The notes under the pieces: generated by a model
Database searches by the model: none
What the model saw: only the letters and a program-made list of their open reading frames with translations
What the model was told of the DNA's origin: nothing
DNA from: Clostridiales bacterium
Lineage (GTDB): Bacteria; Bacillota; Clostridia; Christensenellales; Pumilibacteraceae
DNA length: 41,833 nucleotides
Reading direction: 5' to 3'
Assembly (NCBI GenBank): GCA_022508405.1
Contig: JAFLVI010000002.1
Coordinates: forward strand, 30,740 to 72,572
Shown: piece by piece, positions 25,031 through 33,359 of the stretch
How the letters are laid out: each line of letters starts with the position of its first letter
How positions within the stretch are numbered: position 1 is the stretch's first letter
Program-made: the position numbers and the translations under genes

Positions 25031-25881
25031 TAGAAGTGAAAAATCTTTCGTTTGTGTACAGCCCCAAAACGCCGTTCACAACGCAAGCATTGTTTGATAT
25101 AAATCTCAAGATAGAAACGGGCGATTTTTTTGGGATAATAGGCAGCACGGGCGCGGGCAAGTCCACGCTGGTCAGTCACTTTAACGCGCTTACAAAGGTG
25201 CAAAAAAACAGCGGCGCCGTGCTTGTGGACGATATGGATTTGTCGGCAAAAAAGGTCGACCTAAAAAAGCTGCGCTCTAAAGTGGGCATGGTGTTTCAGT
25301 ATCCAGAGCATCAGCTTTTTGCCGATACTGTGTTAAAGGACGTGATGTTCGGGCCGAAAAATCTGGGGCTGGATAAAGCCGAGTGCGAAACTCGCGCCAA
25401 AAACGCCATAGAGCTTGTCGGACTCAACTTCGCGGAAATCGCCGAGCGGTCGCCGTTTGAGCTTTCGGGCGGGCAAAAGCGCCGTGTGGCTATTGCGGGC
25501 GTAATAGCCATGCAACCCGAAATACTCATACTGGACGAACCTACTGCGGGATTGGACCCCAAGGGCAAGCGCGAGATTATGGAGCTTGTTCTGCGCATAA
25601 AGCAAAGCTGTCCCACCGTTGTAATGATATCGCACAATATGGACGAGATTTCCGAGTATTGCAATAAAATCGCGGTTCTTAAAAACGGTCGGGTAATGGG
25701 CGTTTTTTCGCCGCGCGAGCTGTTCGGCTCGGAAGAATTGTTAAATAACTGCGGCGTGGAGCTTCCGCTTGTTACGGAGCTTGCCGTTAAACTAAACGCT
25801 TTGGGTGTCAGTGTGGATAAGTCCGTGCTAACCGAAGCCGAACTGTTTGAGCAAATAAAAAAGGCGGGCAATTATGCGTGA
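25027..25881 (+). CDS. ecfA2: Energy-coupling factor transporter ATPase EcfA2
   Basis: 284 residues, the partner of EcfA1; the two form a heterodimer on EcfT in the membrane. Walker A is GSTGAGKST at 39-47, the Q-loop is FQYPEHQLF, the signature is LSGGQKRRVAIAG and Walker B is ILILDEPTAGLDP. The start overlaps the ecfA1 stop and the end overlaps the ecfT start, so translation of the three is coupled. Placement second in the cluster and the YPEHQLF motif favour EcfA2 over a second EcfA1. Confidence 0.95.
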   Translation: MIEVKNLSFVYSPKTPFTTQALFDINLKIETGDFFGIIGSTGAGKSTLVSHFNALTKVQKNSGAVLVDDMDLSAKKVDLKKLRSKVGMVFQYPEHQLFADTVLKDVMFGPKNLGLDKAECETRAKNAIELVGLNFAEIAERSPFELSGGQKRRVAIAGVIAMQPEILILDEPTAGLDPKGKREIMELVLRIKQSCPTVVMISHNMDEISEYCNKIAVLKNGRVMGVFSPRELFGSEELLNNCGVELPLVTELAVKLNALGVSVDKSVLTEAELFEQIKKAGNYA

Positions 25882-26713
25882 CGTAAGCATGGGTCAATAC
25901 TATCCGGCTTCGTCGCCTGTTCACCGCGCCGATCCTAGGATAAAGCTTGTTATACTGTTGCTGTATTTGGTTACGGTGTTTTTTTGCAACAGCTTTTTTT
26001 CGTTCGGTTTTTTGACGGTGTTTGTGCTGATAACAATATTTCTTTCGCGCGTGCCTATCCTTAAGGTGCTTAAAAGCATTAAAATCGTAATCATAATACT
26101 TGTAATCACAACCCTTTTGATGATGATTTTTTACACGGATACAAAAAGCACGCCGCTCGCCGAGTGGGGGATATTTCACATCTACTTAAACGGCATTTAT
26201 GCGGCGATAAAGCTGGGCTGGCGACTTATGCTTTTGGTGCTTATGCCCACGGTGCTCACGCTTACTTCCACGCCCACCGAGCTTTGCGACGGACTGGAAA
26301 GTCTGCTATCGCCGCTAAAGGTAATACATTTTCCCGTACACGAGCTTGCTCTCATCATGAGCATTGCGCTGCGGCTTATCCCCACGCTAATAGAAGAAAC
26401 GGACAAAATCATGAACGCGCAAAAGGCACGCGGTGCGGCGTTTGAGTCGCGCAACCCGTTTAAAAAGATAAAGGCGATGATTCCCGTTTTGATTCCGCTG
26501 TTTGTGTCCAGCTTCCGCCGTGCGGACGAGCTTGCCGACGCAATGGACAGCCGCTGTTACCGCGGCGCAAAGGGCAGGACGCGCATGAAAAAGCTAAAGG
26601 CCAAGCTGAGCGACTTTATGGCGTTGCTGTTTTGGTGCGCAATCACCGTGTGCATACTCTTTTTAAAATACAACTGGTGCGGCTGGGCGTTTATCGCCGC
26701 ACTCGCGCTATAA
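25874..26713 (+). CDS. ecfT: Energy-coupling factor transmembrane protein EcfT
   Basis: 279 residues with about five or six membrane segments (residues ~25-75, 75-90, 105-130 and a C-terminal one near 250-270). The two coupling motifs that bind the ATPases are visible as KARGA near residue 188 and CYRGAKGR near 230, the second being a variant of A-R-G. EcfT links the ATPases to exchangeable substrate-binding S proteins; no S gene is present in this window, as expected for group II ECF systems. The start overlaps ecfA2 by eight bases. Confidence 0.95.
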   Translation: MRDVSMGQYYPASSPVHRADPRIKLVILLLYLVTVFFCNSFFSFGFLTVFVLITIFLSRVPILKVLKSIKIVIIILVITTLLMMIFYTDTKSTPLAEWGIFHIYLNGIYAAIKLGWRLMLLVLMPTVLTLTSTPTELCDGLESLLSPLKVIHFPVHELALIMSIALRLIPTLIEETDKIMNAQKARGAAFESRNPFKKIKAMIPVLIPLFVSSFRRADELADAMDSRCYRGAKGRTRMKKLKAKLSDFMALLFWCAITVCILFLKYNWCGWAFIAALAL

Positions 26714-26747
26714 GAATCTCTGCACAAGTTCGTGCGTGGTCTTGCTA

Positions 26748-26832
26748 CAAATTTTCGCGCTACGTGCGTATATGTGTTTTTACGTAGCGCCGCTATGACT
26801 GCAACACATATACTTCGTATCACAAAAATTTG
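26748..26832. repeat. Long imperfect inverted repeat with a nested hairpin
   Basis: The outer arms 26748-26778 and 26803-26832 pair as blocks of 8 (CAAATTTT), 4 (TACG) and 10 (TATATGTGTT) with a few mismatches. A second, perfect 9-base pair GCGCTACGT (26757-26765) with ACGTAGCGC (26782-26790) uses the same left arm, so the two structures exclude each other. The mismatches C-A on the plus strand become G-U on the minus strand. It lies between ecfT and truA, with no T run after it, so it is not a simple terminator. Confidence 0.55.
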
Positions 26833-26887
26833 TTGGCGCAATCCCTACGCGTCACTTATGCGAGATTCGTTTACTAACGGAGACGAT

Positions 26888-27622
26888 ATGCGATACAAAA
26901 TAACGTTATCATATGACGGCACCGACTTTTGCGGATGGCAACACCAGCCTAACGGAAACAGCATACAGGATGCGGTGGAAGCCGCGGTGGAAAAGCTTTT
27001 CGGGCAAAAGGCGAGCGTAGTCGGCTCGGGGCGTACGGATGCCGGCGTACATGCAATCGCGCAGGTGGCGCACTTTTGCGCGGAAAAAGTTTTGCCGGAA
27101 AAAAACGTAGTGGGCGGGCTTAACGCATATCTTCCGCGCACGGTGCGCGTTAATAAAGCTGAGTGCGCGGCGGACGACTTTGACGCGCGAAAATCCGCTA
27201 AGCAAAAGACGTACATGTATCTTATGTACATAGGGGACAGCCTTCCCGTGCTCAACGACAGGGCGTTGTGCCTTAATAAGGAGCCCGATATATCACGCAT
27301 GAACATGTGCGCATATCAGCTTGTGGGCAAGCATGACTTTTCCACGTTCATGGCGGCGGGCGGCGGCGCAAAAACATTCACCCGAACGGTGTTTGACGCG
27401 CATTTCGAGCGTGACGGTAAGTTTATTAAATTCTTTATAACAGCCGACGGATTTTTGTACAACATGGTGCGAATAATCACCGCACAGCTGCTTAAAGCCG
27501 GAATGGGCGAAAACGTGGATATTGCGTATCTTTTGGAAAAGCGCGACCGCTCGTACGCAAAGGAGCTTGCTCCTGCTTGCGGCTTATATCTATATAGTGT
27601 AAAGTACGGTTCAAATGAGTAA
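26888..27622 (+). CDS. truA: tRNA pseudouridine(38-40) synthase TruA
   Basis: 244 residues, the usual length. TruA modifies uridines 38, 39 and 40 of the tRNA anticodon arm. The catalytic aspartate is Asp51 in GSGRTDAGVHA; the N-terminal YKITLSYDGTDFCGWQ and the later GFLYNMVRII are also hallmarks. The ATG at 26888 has GGAG five bases upstream and matches the family's start. The longer frame from 26732 would read through the inverted repeat. The last bases overlap the next gene by eight. Confidence 0.96.
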   Translation: MRYKITLSYDGTDFCGWQHQPNGNSIQDAVEAAVEKLFGQKASVVGSGRTDAGVHAIAQVAHFCAEKVLPEKNVVGGLNAYLPRTVRVNKAECAADDFDARKSAKQKTYMYLMYIGDSLPVLNDRALCLNKEPDISRMNMCAYQLVGKHDFSTFMAAGGGAKTFTRTVFDAHFERDGKFIKFFITADGFLYNMVRIITAQLLKAGMGENVDIAYLLEKRDRSYAKELAPACGLYLYSVKYGSNE

Positions 27623-28904
27623 CGATTATTTTTTTGAGTACATGCGCGAACTTTTAGGGGATAGGTACGGCGCGTTTATAGACGCTTACAAATGTAAGCC
27701 GCGCCACAAAGCGCTTAGAGTAAATACAAACAAAATATCGGTGGACGAGTTTAAAAAGCTTTTCGGCGGCGATCTGCGGCAAAACCCGTTGTGCCGTAAT
27801 TCTATTTACTGCAATGTAAAGCCGTCGCTCGATCCGCTGTATCATGCGGGGTTGTACTATATGCAGGAGCCATCCGCTTCGGCGGCGGTCGCGGCGTTTT
27901 CGCCGTTTATAGGCAAGCGGGTGCTAGACCTTTGCGCCGCCCCTGGGGGAAAGAGCACGCAAGCGGCGGAATATATGCGCGGCGGGATTATTTTTTGCAA
28001 CGACAGCGAATACAAGCGCACCAAGGCGCTTACGGAAAACATAGAGCGATTGGGAATAGATAACGCCGTCGTTACGTGCGGTACGGCGAGCGACTATGTT
28101 GACGCGGGTTTTGGCGAATACTTCGATACGGTAATAGTGGACGCGCCGTGCAGCGGCGGCGGCATGATGCGGTACGAGAGCGTGCCGTATTCGCAAAATA
28201 TAGTAGCAGGTTGCGCAACGCGGCAACGCGCTATCCTTGCCGACGCGGTAAAGCTTTTGTGCGGCGGCGGATACATGCTTTACAGCACGTGCACGTTTGC
28301 AAAAGAAGAAAATGAGGACAACATACATTATTTGCTTTCTCTCGGCATGCGCACTGTGGATATTCCGCTTTCTCTCGGCGCGGAGCGGGGGATAGGAGTT
28401 GCGGACGCGCGGCGGATTTACCCGATTGACTTTGACGGCGAAGGGCATTTCTTTTGCGTTCTGCAAAAAGCGTCGGGCGGAAAAGCCGATTTGCCGCCGA
28501 TGCGCAAAAAGACAAAAAAAGAGCGGTTTGGCGGGCTTGATATTGCGGCGGCGGAGATTATGGGCAAACGTACGATACTCGACGTTGAAGGTTTTACCGT
28601 ACCCGACTTGTCCGGACTTAACGTCATTTCGGTAGGCACGCCTGTAACCGACGGCGGCGAGCCGTCACACGCGCTTACTCATGCGCTTAAAGAAAATAGC
28701 ATAAAGCGGTTCGGCACGGTGGAGCTTGGAGAGCTTGCGGGTAACTATATCTCCGGCGAACAGATTGATATTCCTGCGCCGAATGGCTTCCTTATAGCTA
28801 CCGTAAACGGATACGCACTCGGACTCGTAAAATCGTCGGCGGGCGGCAACGGGGACAGAGTGCTTAAAAATAAGTATCCGAAAAGGCTACGAATTCAAAA
28901 TTAA
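27615..28904 (+). CDS. RsmF/NSUN-type RNA cytosine-C5 methyltransferase
   Basis: 429 residues, an S-adenosylmethionine-dependent m5C methyltransferase of the NOL1/NOP2/Sun family. The SAM-binding motif LDLCAAPGGKS lies near residue 105, motif IV is VDAPCSGGGMMR (family consensus DAPCSGEGMFR) and motif VI is YSTCTFAKEENE, so both cysteines of the catalytic pair are present. The C-terminal ~130 residues fit the RsmF extra domain and PUA-like tail. The likely target is a cytosine in 16S rRNA, although tRNA is possible. It overlaps truA and has no good ribosome-binding site, so it probably relies on translational coupling. Confidence 0.9.
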   Translation: MSNDYFFEYMRELLGDRYGAFIDAYKCKPRHKALRVNTNKISVDEFKKLFGGDLRQNPLCRNSIYCNVKPSLDPLYHAGLYYMQEPSASAAVAAFSPFIGKRVLDLCAAPGGKSTQAAEYMRGGIIFCNDSEYKRTKALTENIERLGIDNAVVTCGTASDYVDAGFGEYFDTVIVDAPCSGGGMMRYESVPYSQNIVAGCATRQRAILADAVKLLCGGGYMLYSTCTFAKEENEDNIHYLLSLGMRTVDIPLSLGAERGIGVADARRIYPIDFDGEGHFFCVLQKASGGKADLPPMRKKTKKERFGGLDIAAAEIMGKRTILDVEGFTVPDLSGLNVISVGTPVTDGGEPSHALTHALKENSIKRFGTVELGELAGNYISGEQIDIPAPNGFLIATVNGYALGLVKSSAGGNGDRVLKNKYPKRLRIQN

Positions 28905-28932
28905 ATTTTTTTAAAAGTTTAGATAAAATCGC

Positions 28933-28962
28933 TTGACAACATTTGTGAATTAGTCATATAAT
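28933..28962 (+). promoter_or_regulatory. Promoter of the feo operon
   Basis: TTGACA at 28933-28938, 18-bp spacer, TATAAT at 28957-28962. The expected start near 28969 is directly followed by candidate operator sequences. Confidence 0.8.
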
Positions 28963-28971
28963 ACGCTTAGT

Positions 28972-29000
28972 AGTTGCATATTGCTAACTAAAGTTGCATA
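28972..29000. promoter_or_regulatory. Candidate iron-responsive operator 1
   Basis: The imperfect inverted repeat GTTGCATATTGCTAAC (28973-28988) lies just after the predicted feo transcription start. Its complement begins GTTAGCAAT, the same nine bases as in operator 2. AGTTGCATA also occurs twice, 20 bp apart (28972-28980 and 28992-29000), on one face of the helix. Confidence 0.5.
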
Positions 29001-29041
29001 CAGCGAACAACTGTGAATACAATAGCAAAAGGAGGGTACAT

Positions 29042-29272
29042 ATGCCTTTAATAGAAGCCCGCGAAGGCGAAACAATGTTGGTCATACGAGTCGCCGCAGA
29101 ACCCAAAGTTCGCAAGCATTTGGAAAACCTTGGTATCATGACGGGGGCTCTCCTTACGCCGCTTTCGCATTCCGACGGCAACATGATTGTGCGCGTGCAC
29201 GATTCGCGCATTGCCATAAACAGGGAACTGGCGCAAAGCATACATGTAGGGCGTCGCCCGAGCTTTGCGTAA
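29042..29272 (+). CDS. feoA: FeoA-domain protein, first copy
   Basis: 76 residues, a stand-alone SH3-like FeoA domain: LIEAREGETMLVIRV, then LENLGIMTGALLTPL and a closing NRELAQSIHV strand. FeoA proteins assist FeoB-mediated ferrous iron uptake at the cytoplasmic side. The ATG at 29042 has a strong AGGAGGG site seven bases upstream, which decides it against a longer frame from 28994. It is followed 60 bases later by a second FeoA gene; a perfect inverted repeat lies between them. Confidence 0.92.
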   Translation: MPLIEAREGETMLVIRVAAEPKVRKHLENLGIMTGALLTPLSHSDGNMIVRVHDSRIAINRELAQSIHVGRRPSFA

Positions 29273-29287
29273 AATTTTTTACCATAC

Positions 29288-29305
29288 GGTTAGCAATGGC
29301 TAACC
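29288..29305. promoter_or_regulatory. Candidate iron-responsive operator 2
   Basis: GGTTAGC-AATG-GCTAACC is a perfect 7-base inverted repeat between the two feoA genes. It resembles the DtxR/IdeR box half-site (TTAGGTTAG) and shares GTTAGCAAT with the site at the feo promoter. With no T run, it is not a terminator. Confidence 0.5.
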
Positions 29306-29332
29306 AAAAATACAATTTTCATCGAGGTATTT

Positions 29333-29566
29333 ATGGAAAAGAAGTTATCCGATTTTATTCTAGGCGAAGAAGGCGTTGTATGCAAGGTCGGCGGCGAAGG
29401 AAGGATACGCCGCAGGCTGTTTGACATGGGCATTACGCCGTCGGCAACAATCGTCATGAAAAAGCTAGCCCCGCTGGGCGACCCAATGGAAGTTACGGTG
29501 CGCGGGTACGAGCTGACGCTCAGAAAGACCGAAGCCGAATATGTAATAATGACTGTAAAAGATTAA
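29333..29566 (+). CDS. feoA: FeoA-domain protein, second copy
   Basis: 77 residues, again one FeoA domain: KLSDFILGEEGVVCKV, RRRLFDMGITPSATIVM, the loop PLGDPMEV and the terminal YELTLRKTEAEYVIM. It is closer to the standard FeoA pattern (DMGI-T-P-G-type turn and GDPxE) than the first copy. Tandem divergent FeoA proteins before FeoB are common in clostridia and may form a heteromeric complex with FeoB. CGAGG lies about six bases before the ATG. The feoB gene follows after 58 bases. Confidence 0.93.
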   Translation: MEKKLSDFILGEEGVVCKVGGEGRIRRRLFDMGITPSATIVMKKLAPLGDPMEVTVRGYELTLRKTEAEYVIMTVKD

Positions 29567-29624
29567 ATAAACGCGTCCGGAGCGGTGGATAAGTGCAGCC
29601 GTATCGGACGAAAAGGAGAATGAA

Positions 29625-31910
29625 ATGAAGGTAGCACTGATAGGAAATCCCAACTGCGGAAAGACCACGCTGTTTAATAAGCTGACGGGAAGCACCGCGC
29701 ATGTGGGAAACTGGCCGGGGGTTACGGTAGAAAAGCGCGAAGGCGTATACAAGGCAAAGTTCCGCGCGGCGGAAAGGATAGAAATCGTAGATCTACCCGG
29801 GATTTATTCGCTTTCGCCGTACACGCCGGAAGAAGTTGTTTCGCGCAACTTTATGATAGACGAGCGTCCCGATCTTGTAATCAACATTGTGGACGCGACC
29901 AATCTAGAGCGCAATCTTTATCTCACCACGCAGGTGCTGGAAGCGGACGTGCCGGTGATGGTTGCGCTCAATATGATCGATTTATTGGAAAAGTCGGGGG
30001 ACAGTATAGACGTGGCGGTGTTGGAGCGCGAGCTTAAAGTGCCCGTCATGCCGATAAGCGCGCTAAAGGGCACGGGAGTAGACAAAATGATGGAGCGCGC
30101 CGTAGCGGAATGCAAGCCCAGAAATGGGGTCACCGTAATAAACGACGCGCTTACAAAAGAAGTTGCCGCCACGCTCGATTATTACGAAAACGCGGGAGTG
30201 CCGTCGCCGCTTTTTCATGCCGTCAAGCTGCTGGAAAACGATGAAATCGAATTACGGCGGAATGGTGCAAGAGAACTTTTGGAAAAGATTGCTCAAGATA
30301 AAGACTTGGAAGCCGCCGTCGTGGACGAGCGGTATAAGTACATAGTGTCGCGGCTTGCTGTCGCCAAGCAAAAGGGGAAAGCCAATGCCGCAAACAAGTC
30401 GGACAAAATAGACAAGGTACTTACGCACAGAGTGTGGGCGCTTCCGATTTTTGCGGTTATACTGTTTGCGATTTTCCATGTTACGTTTTCCGAAGATTTT
30501 CTGTACATAGGCGCATGGGCGAGTTTGGGGCGCGGCCTTCCGGCGCTCGCAGATTTGGGACTATCGGATGGCATGGAAACCTTTGTCGGCATATTCTATG
30601 ACGGCGCGGTGTTCTCCCCGGGCGTGATTTTGTTCAACATCTTTGACACGCTGTTTTCCACAATAACGGACGCTGTGGGCGGGGCTATCTCAACCGAATG
30701 GCTATCCGGCTTTATTGCGGACGGCATACTCAGCGGACTGTTTTCCGTACTCGGCTTTTTGCCGCAAATACTCATGCTGTTTTTGTGGTTTTCCATACTG
30801 GAAGACAGCGGATACATGGCGCGCGTGGCGTTTGTGCTGGACAGGATTTTCAGGCGTTTCGGGCTTTCGGGCAGATCGTTCATGCCCATGATAATGGGCT
30901 TTGGCTGCAGTGTGCCCGCAATGATAAACACCAGAACGCTCGCGGATGAAAACGAGCGCACGGCAACGATAAGGGTTATACCGTTTTTTGCGTGCGGCGC
31001 AAAGCTACCCATACTCACCGCAATAGCGGGCGGAATTTGCACATACTTCGGCGTGGGCAATGCCGATTTAATCACTTACGGTATGTACTTTTTGGGCGTA
31101 ATCGCCGCGGTAGTATGCGTGCTTCTTATGCGCAACACGACCATGAAGGGCGAAATTCCGCCGTTTATAATGGAGCTTCCCGCATATCACCGCCCGCAGT
31201 TTAAAAATCTAATGCTGCATTTGTGGGATAAAACCAAGCACTTTGTAAAGAAAGCTTTTACCATAATCTTTGCCTCCACCGTTATAATCTGGCTTTTTTC
31301 GCACCTTAACTGGTCGTGGCATTATCTCACGGACGATATGATGAATGAGTCTATTTTGGCGTCAATAGGCAAGTTTATCCAGCCGCTGTTTACGCCGCTT
31401 GGGTTTGGGTCGCAGCTCGGCGCGTACGGCTGGGTGTTTGCTGTAGCGGCGCTTACAGGACTTATCGCCAAGGAAAACGTGATTGCAACCTTCGGCACGC
31501 TGGGCGCTTGCCTTATTGCCATGGGCGCCAACGTGGGCGTTGCAAGCGACGTGTTGCTCGCCGACGAGGAGGGCGTAACGTCGGCTATCGCAATGATAAC
31601 CGCTACCGACATAAACATCCCCGCGCTTATTTCCTTTATAGCGTTTAACATGCTGACCATTCCGTGCTTTGCGGCATGCGCTACTGCAAAGGGCGAACTG
31701 AAAAAGAGCACGTTCAGGTGGACGTTGCTGTTTTGGGTGGCGTCCGGCTACACAATAAGTTGTGCGGTGTACACAATAGGCGCATGGTGGTGGACTTTGT
31801 TTATTTGGCTTGCTTTAGTCGCGGGAGCGATAACGGTTATCGTGCTTAACAACAAGGGCAAAATAAAGTTCCGTAAGCGCAAAAACAACAATGCGGAGAC
31901 GGTGCAATGA
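29625..31910 (+). CDS. feoB: Ferrous iron transporter FeoB
   Basis: 761 residues, full length. The N-terminal G domain has G1 GNPNCGKTT at 7-15, the switch HVGNWPGVTVEK, G3 DLPGIYSL and G4 NMID, followed by the helical cytosolic domain. The membrane part carries the two gate motifs, FMPMIMGFGCSVPAM and FFACGAKLPIL, and about ten or more membrane segments. FeoB imports Fe2+ under low-oxygen conditions, with GTP binding regulating the channel. AAGGAG precedes the ATG. The stop overlaps the next gene by four bases. Confidence 0.97.
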   Translation: MKVALIGNPNCGKTTLFNKLTGSTAHVGNWPGVTVEKREGVYKAKFRAAERIEIVDLPGIYSLSPYTPEEVVSRNFMIDERPDLVINIVDATNLERNLYLTTQVLEADVPVMVALNMIDLLEKSGDSIDVAVLERELKVPVMPISALKGTGVDKMMERAVAECKPRNGVTVINDALTKEVAATLDYYENAGVPSPLFHAVKLLENDEIELRRNGARELLEKIAQDKDLEAAVVDERYKYIVSRLAVAKQKGKANAANKSDKIDKVLTHRVWALPIFAVILFAIFHVTFSEDFLYIGAWASLGRGLPALADLGLSDGMETFVGIFYDGAVFSPGVILFNIFDTLFSTITDAVGGAISTEWLSGFIADGILSGLFSVLGFLPQILMLFLWFSILEDSGYMARVAFVLDRIFRRFGLSGRSFMPMIMGFGCSVPAMINTRTLADENERTATIRVIPFFACGAKLPILTAIAGGICTYFGVGNADLITYGMYFLGVIAAVVCVLLMRNTTMKGEIPPFIMELPAYHRPQFKNLMLHLWDKTKHFVKKAFTIIFASTVIIWLFSHLNWSWHYLTDDMMNESILASIGKFIQPLFTPLGFGSQLGAYGWVFAVAALTGLIAKENVIATFGTLGACLIAMGANVGVASDVLLADEEGVTSAIAMITATDINIPALISFIAFNMLTIPCFAACATAKGELKKSTFRWTLLFWVASGYTISCAVYTIGAWWWTLFIWLALVAGAITVIVLNNKGKIKFRKRKNNNAETVQ

Positions 31911-32122
31911 GCGGATGGGAAATAGCTATACTTATTTTTGTGTGTTTGGCATTTGTTGTAGCGGTGGGCGTGATTGTGCGAAACAAGATTAAAGGCAAGT
32001 CGTGCTGCGGCGATTGCGGCGGCTGTAACGGTTGCGGCGCAAAAAATAAAGGCGATGCGCAAAATTACTGCCCGCACTGCACACGACACGCAAAATCGGA
32101 AACAAAAAATAAACGGTTATAA
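31907..32122 (+). CDS. FeoB-associated Cys-rich membrane protein
   Basis: 71 residues: one N-terminal membrane segment (residues ~5-23), a short basic stretch, then a cysteine cluster (SCCGDCGGCNGCG) and a second CPHC pair. This is the layout of the small FeoB-associated proteins found after feoB in Bacillota, thought to help pass or sense ferrous iron at the membrane. The start overlaps feoB by four bases and the terminator follows at once, so it is the last gene of the operon. Confidence 0.9.
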   Translation: MSGWEIAILIFVCLAFVVAVGVIVRNKIKGKSCCGDCGGCNGCGAKNKGDAQNYCPHCTRHAKSETKNKRL

Positions 32123-32127
32123 GCGCA

Positions 32128-32170
32128 ATACATCTCTAAAAGCGGTACTGGCTTTAGGAGATGTATTTTT
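32128..32170 (+). terminator. Terminator of the feo operon
   Basis: ATACATCTC (32128-32136) pairs with GAGATGTAT (32158-32166); the stem continues with AAAGC/GCTTT after a two-base mismatch, and TTTTAT follows. Confidence 0.85.
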
Positions 32171-32197
32171 ATATCGATTTTATTGAATGTTGATAGC

Positions 32198-32226
32198 TTG
32201 AATTTTTATGGCGTTTATGGTATAAT
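32198..32226 (+). promoter_or_regulatory. Promoter of the flavodoxin gene
   Basis: TTGAAT at 32198-32203, 17-bp spacer, TATAAT at 32221-32226. The leader to the start codon at 32311 is about 78 bases, with no recognised riboswitch. Confidence 0.7.
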
Positions 32227-32310
32227 GATTTATGAGAAAAGTTTTATTATTAACGATTGTTTGTCAGTGCAAAACAGAATACAATACAAAAATAAATACG
32301 GAGATTATTT

Positions 32311-32826
32311 ATGGCAATCTTGATTGTTTACTATTCGAGAAAGGGCGAAAACTACTGGAACGGCAGCATTAAAAACTTGAAAAAGGGTAACACCGAAATA
32401 GTTGCCGAGTTTATTCAAAAGGCTGTGGGCGGCGACTTGTTTGAAGTAGATACGGTTAAGCCTTATCCCGCCGATTACTATGCGTGCATAGACGAGGCGC
32501 AAAAGGAATTGCGCGCTTCTTCCCGTCCCGAAATAAAAGCATTTGTCGAAGATATTTCCAAATACGATACGATTTTTGTAGGCTATCCCAACTGGTGGGG
32601 ACAAATGCCAATGTGTATGTGTACTTTCCTTGAACACTACGATTTAATGGGCAAAAAGATTGTGCCGTTTTGCACCAACGAGGGCAGCGGCATGGGCAGT
32701 AGCGAGCGGCAGTTAAAGACCGTTTGCAAGGGCGCAAACGTTGTGTCGGGACTTGCCGTTCACGGCGCGGAAAGCTTGCAGTCCGAAAGTAAAGTTACGG
32801 CTTGGGCAAAGAAAAATGTCAATTGA
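32311..32826 (+). CDS. Flavodoxin family protein
   Basis: 171 residues, a flavodoxin-fold FMN protein of the long-chain Flavodoxin_4 type. The phosphate-binding strand-loop is ILIVYYSRKGEN, the isoalloxazine-contacting region is FVGYPNWWGQMPM and the last conserved block is VPFCTNEGSGMGSSE. Such proteins carry electrons or reduce quinones or flavins; the substrate cannot be told. GGAG lies before the ATG. The gene overlaps the next one by 11 bases. Flavodoxins often replace ferredoxin when iron is short, and this one follows the feo operon, but it has its own promoter without the feo operator. Confidence 0.88.
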   Translation: MAILIVYYSRKGENYWNGSIKNLKKGNTEIVAEFIQKAVGGDLFEVDTVKPYPADYYACIDEAQKELRASSRPEIKAFVEDISKYDTIFVGYPNWWGQMPMCMCTFLEHYDLMGKKIVPFCTNEGSGMGSSERQLKTVCKGANVVSGLAVHGAESLQSESKVTAWAKKNVN

Positions 32827-33184
32827 AGACAGCTTTGCAATCAAGTACCGCGCGTTGTACCGCGCTATGATAGAAAAAGACGATACGGCGCTTAACAAAC
32901 TGCTTGACAACAGCTTTGTTCTTGTTCACATGACGGGTATGCGGCAGAACAAACTGGAGTTTATCCGTGCCGTAGAGAGCGGAACGCTCAACTACTTTTC
33001 GGAAGAATTGCAGGAAGCAAGGACTATTGTTCACAAAGACTTTGTGCGGTTTACGGGAAAGAGCATAGTCGAAGCCTCGGTATTCGGCGGCGGAAGACAT
33101 ACGTGGCATTTACAACTTGATATAAAGTATATATGTGTCGGCTATGATTGGCTCATATCGGAAGCCGTTGCTTCCACTTGGTAG
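32816..33184 (+). CDS. NTF2-like (SnoaL/DUF4440-type) protein
   Basis: 122 residues. The pattern of an N-terminal helix pair (KYRALYRAMIEKDDTALNKL), a strand with L-V-H-M-T-G, FIRAVESGTLNYF and a closing WHLQLD...YDWLISEA matches the cone-shaped NTF2-like fold. These small proteins bind or isomerise varied ligands, so no substrate is proposed. I chose the ATG at 32816, which overlaps the flavodoxin gene by 11 bases; the longer frame from 32741 would run deep inside that gene. Translation is probably coupled to the flavodoxin. Confidence 0.75.
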   Translation: MSIEDSFAIKYRALYRAMIEKDDTALNKLLDNSFVLVHMTGMRQNKLEFIRAVESGTLNYFSEELQEARTIVHKDFVRFTGKSIVEASVFGGGRHTWHLQLDIKYICVGYDWLISEAVASTW

Positions 33185-33308
33185 GGAGAAAAATGGCGAG
33201 TTTAACGCTCCGCTTAAGCCGCGAACGAAAAAGTAATCTTTATCATTATTCGGCGTTTATTATGACGACTGTAAAATAATTCCTTATTCCCAATTAAGAT
33301 GAAAATAC

Positions 33309-33337
33309 TTGAAAACCGGCGGTATGTATGATATAAT
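33309..33337 (+). promoter_or_regulatory. Promoter of the flavodoxin-domain/aldo-keto reductase pair
   Basis: TTGAAA at 33309-33314, 17-bp spacer, TATAAT at 33332-33337. The expected start near 33344 gives a leader of about 16 bases containing TAGGTAGG. The rest of the 175-base gap after 33184 shows nothing recognisable. Confidence 0.75.
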
Positions 33338-33359
33338 ACGGTTATAGGTAGGTTTTAAT

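Noticed and set aside
26732-26887. N-terminal extension of TruA
   Set aside because: It translates the inverted-repeat region; the family start and a GGAG site are at 26888.
32227-32310. FMN riboswitch before the flavodoxin gene
   Set aside because: No FMN-element conserved boxes are visible, and the leader is only about 78 bases.
32232-32372. Short frame beginning with ATG five bases after the -10 box of the flavodoxin promoter
   Set aside because: It looks like another leaderless start with a hydrophobic N-terminus, but it runs out of frame into the flavodoxin gene and its later residues are unremarkable.
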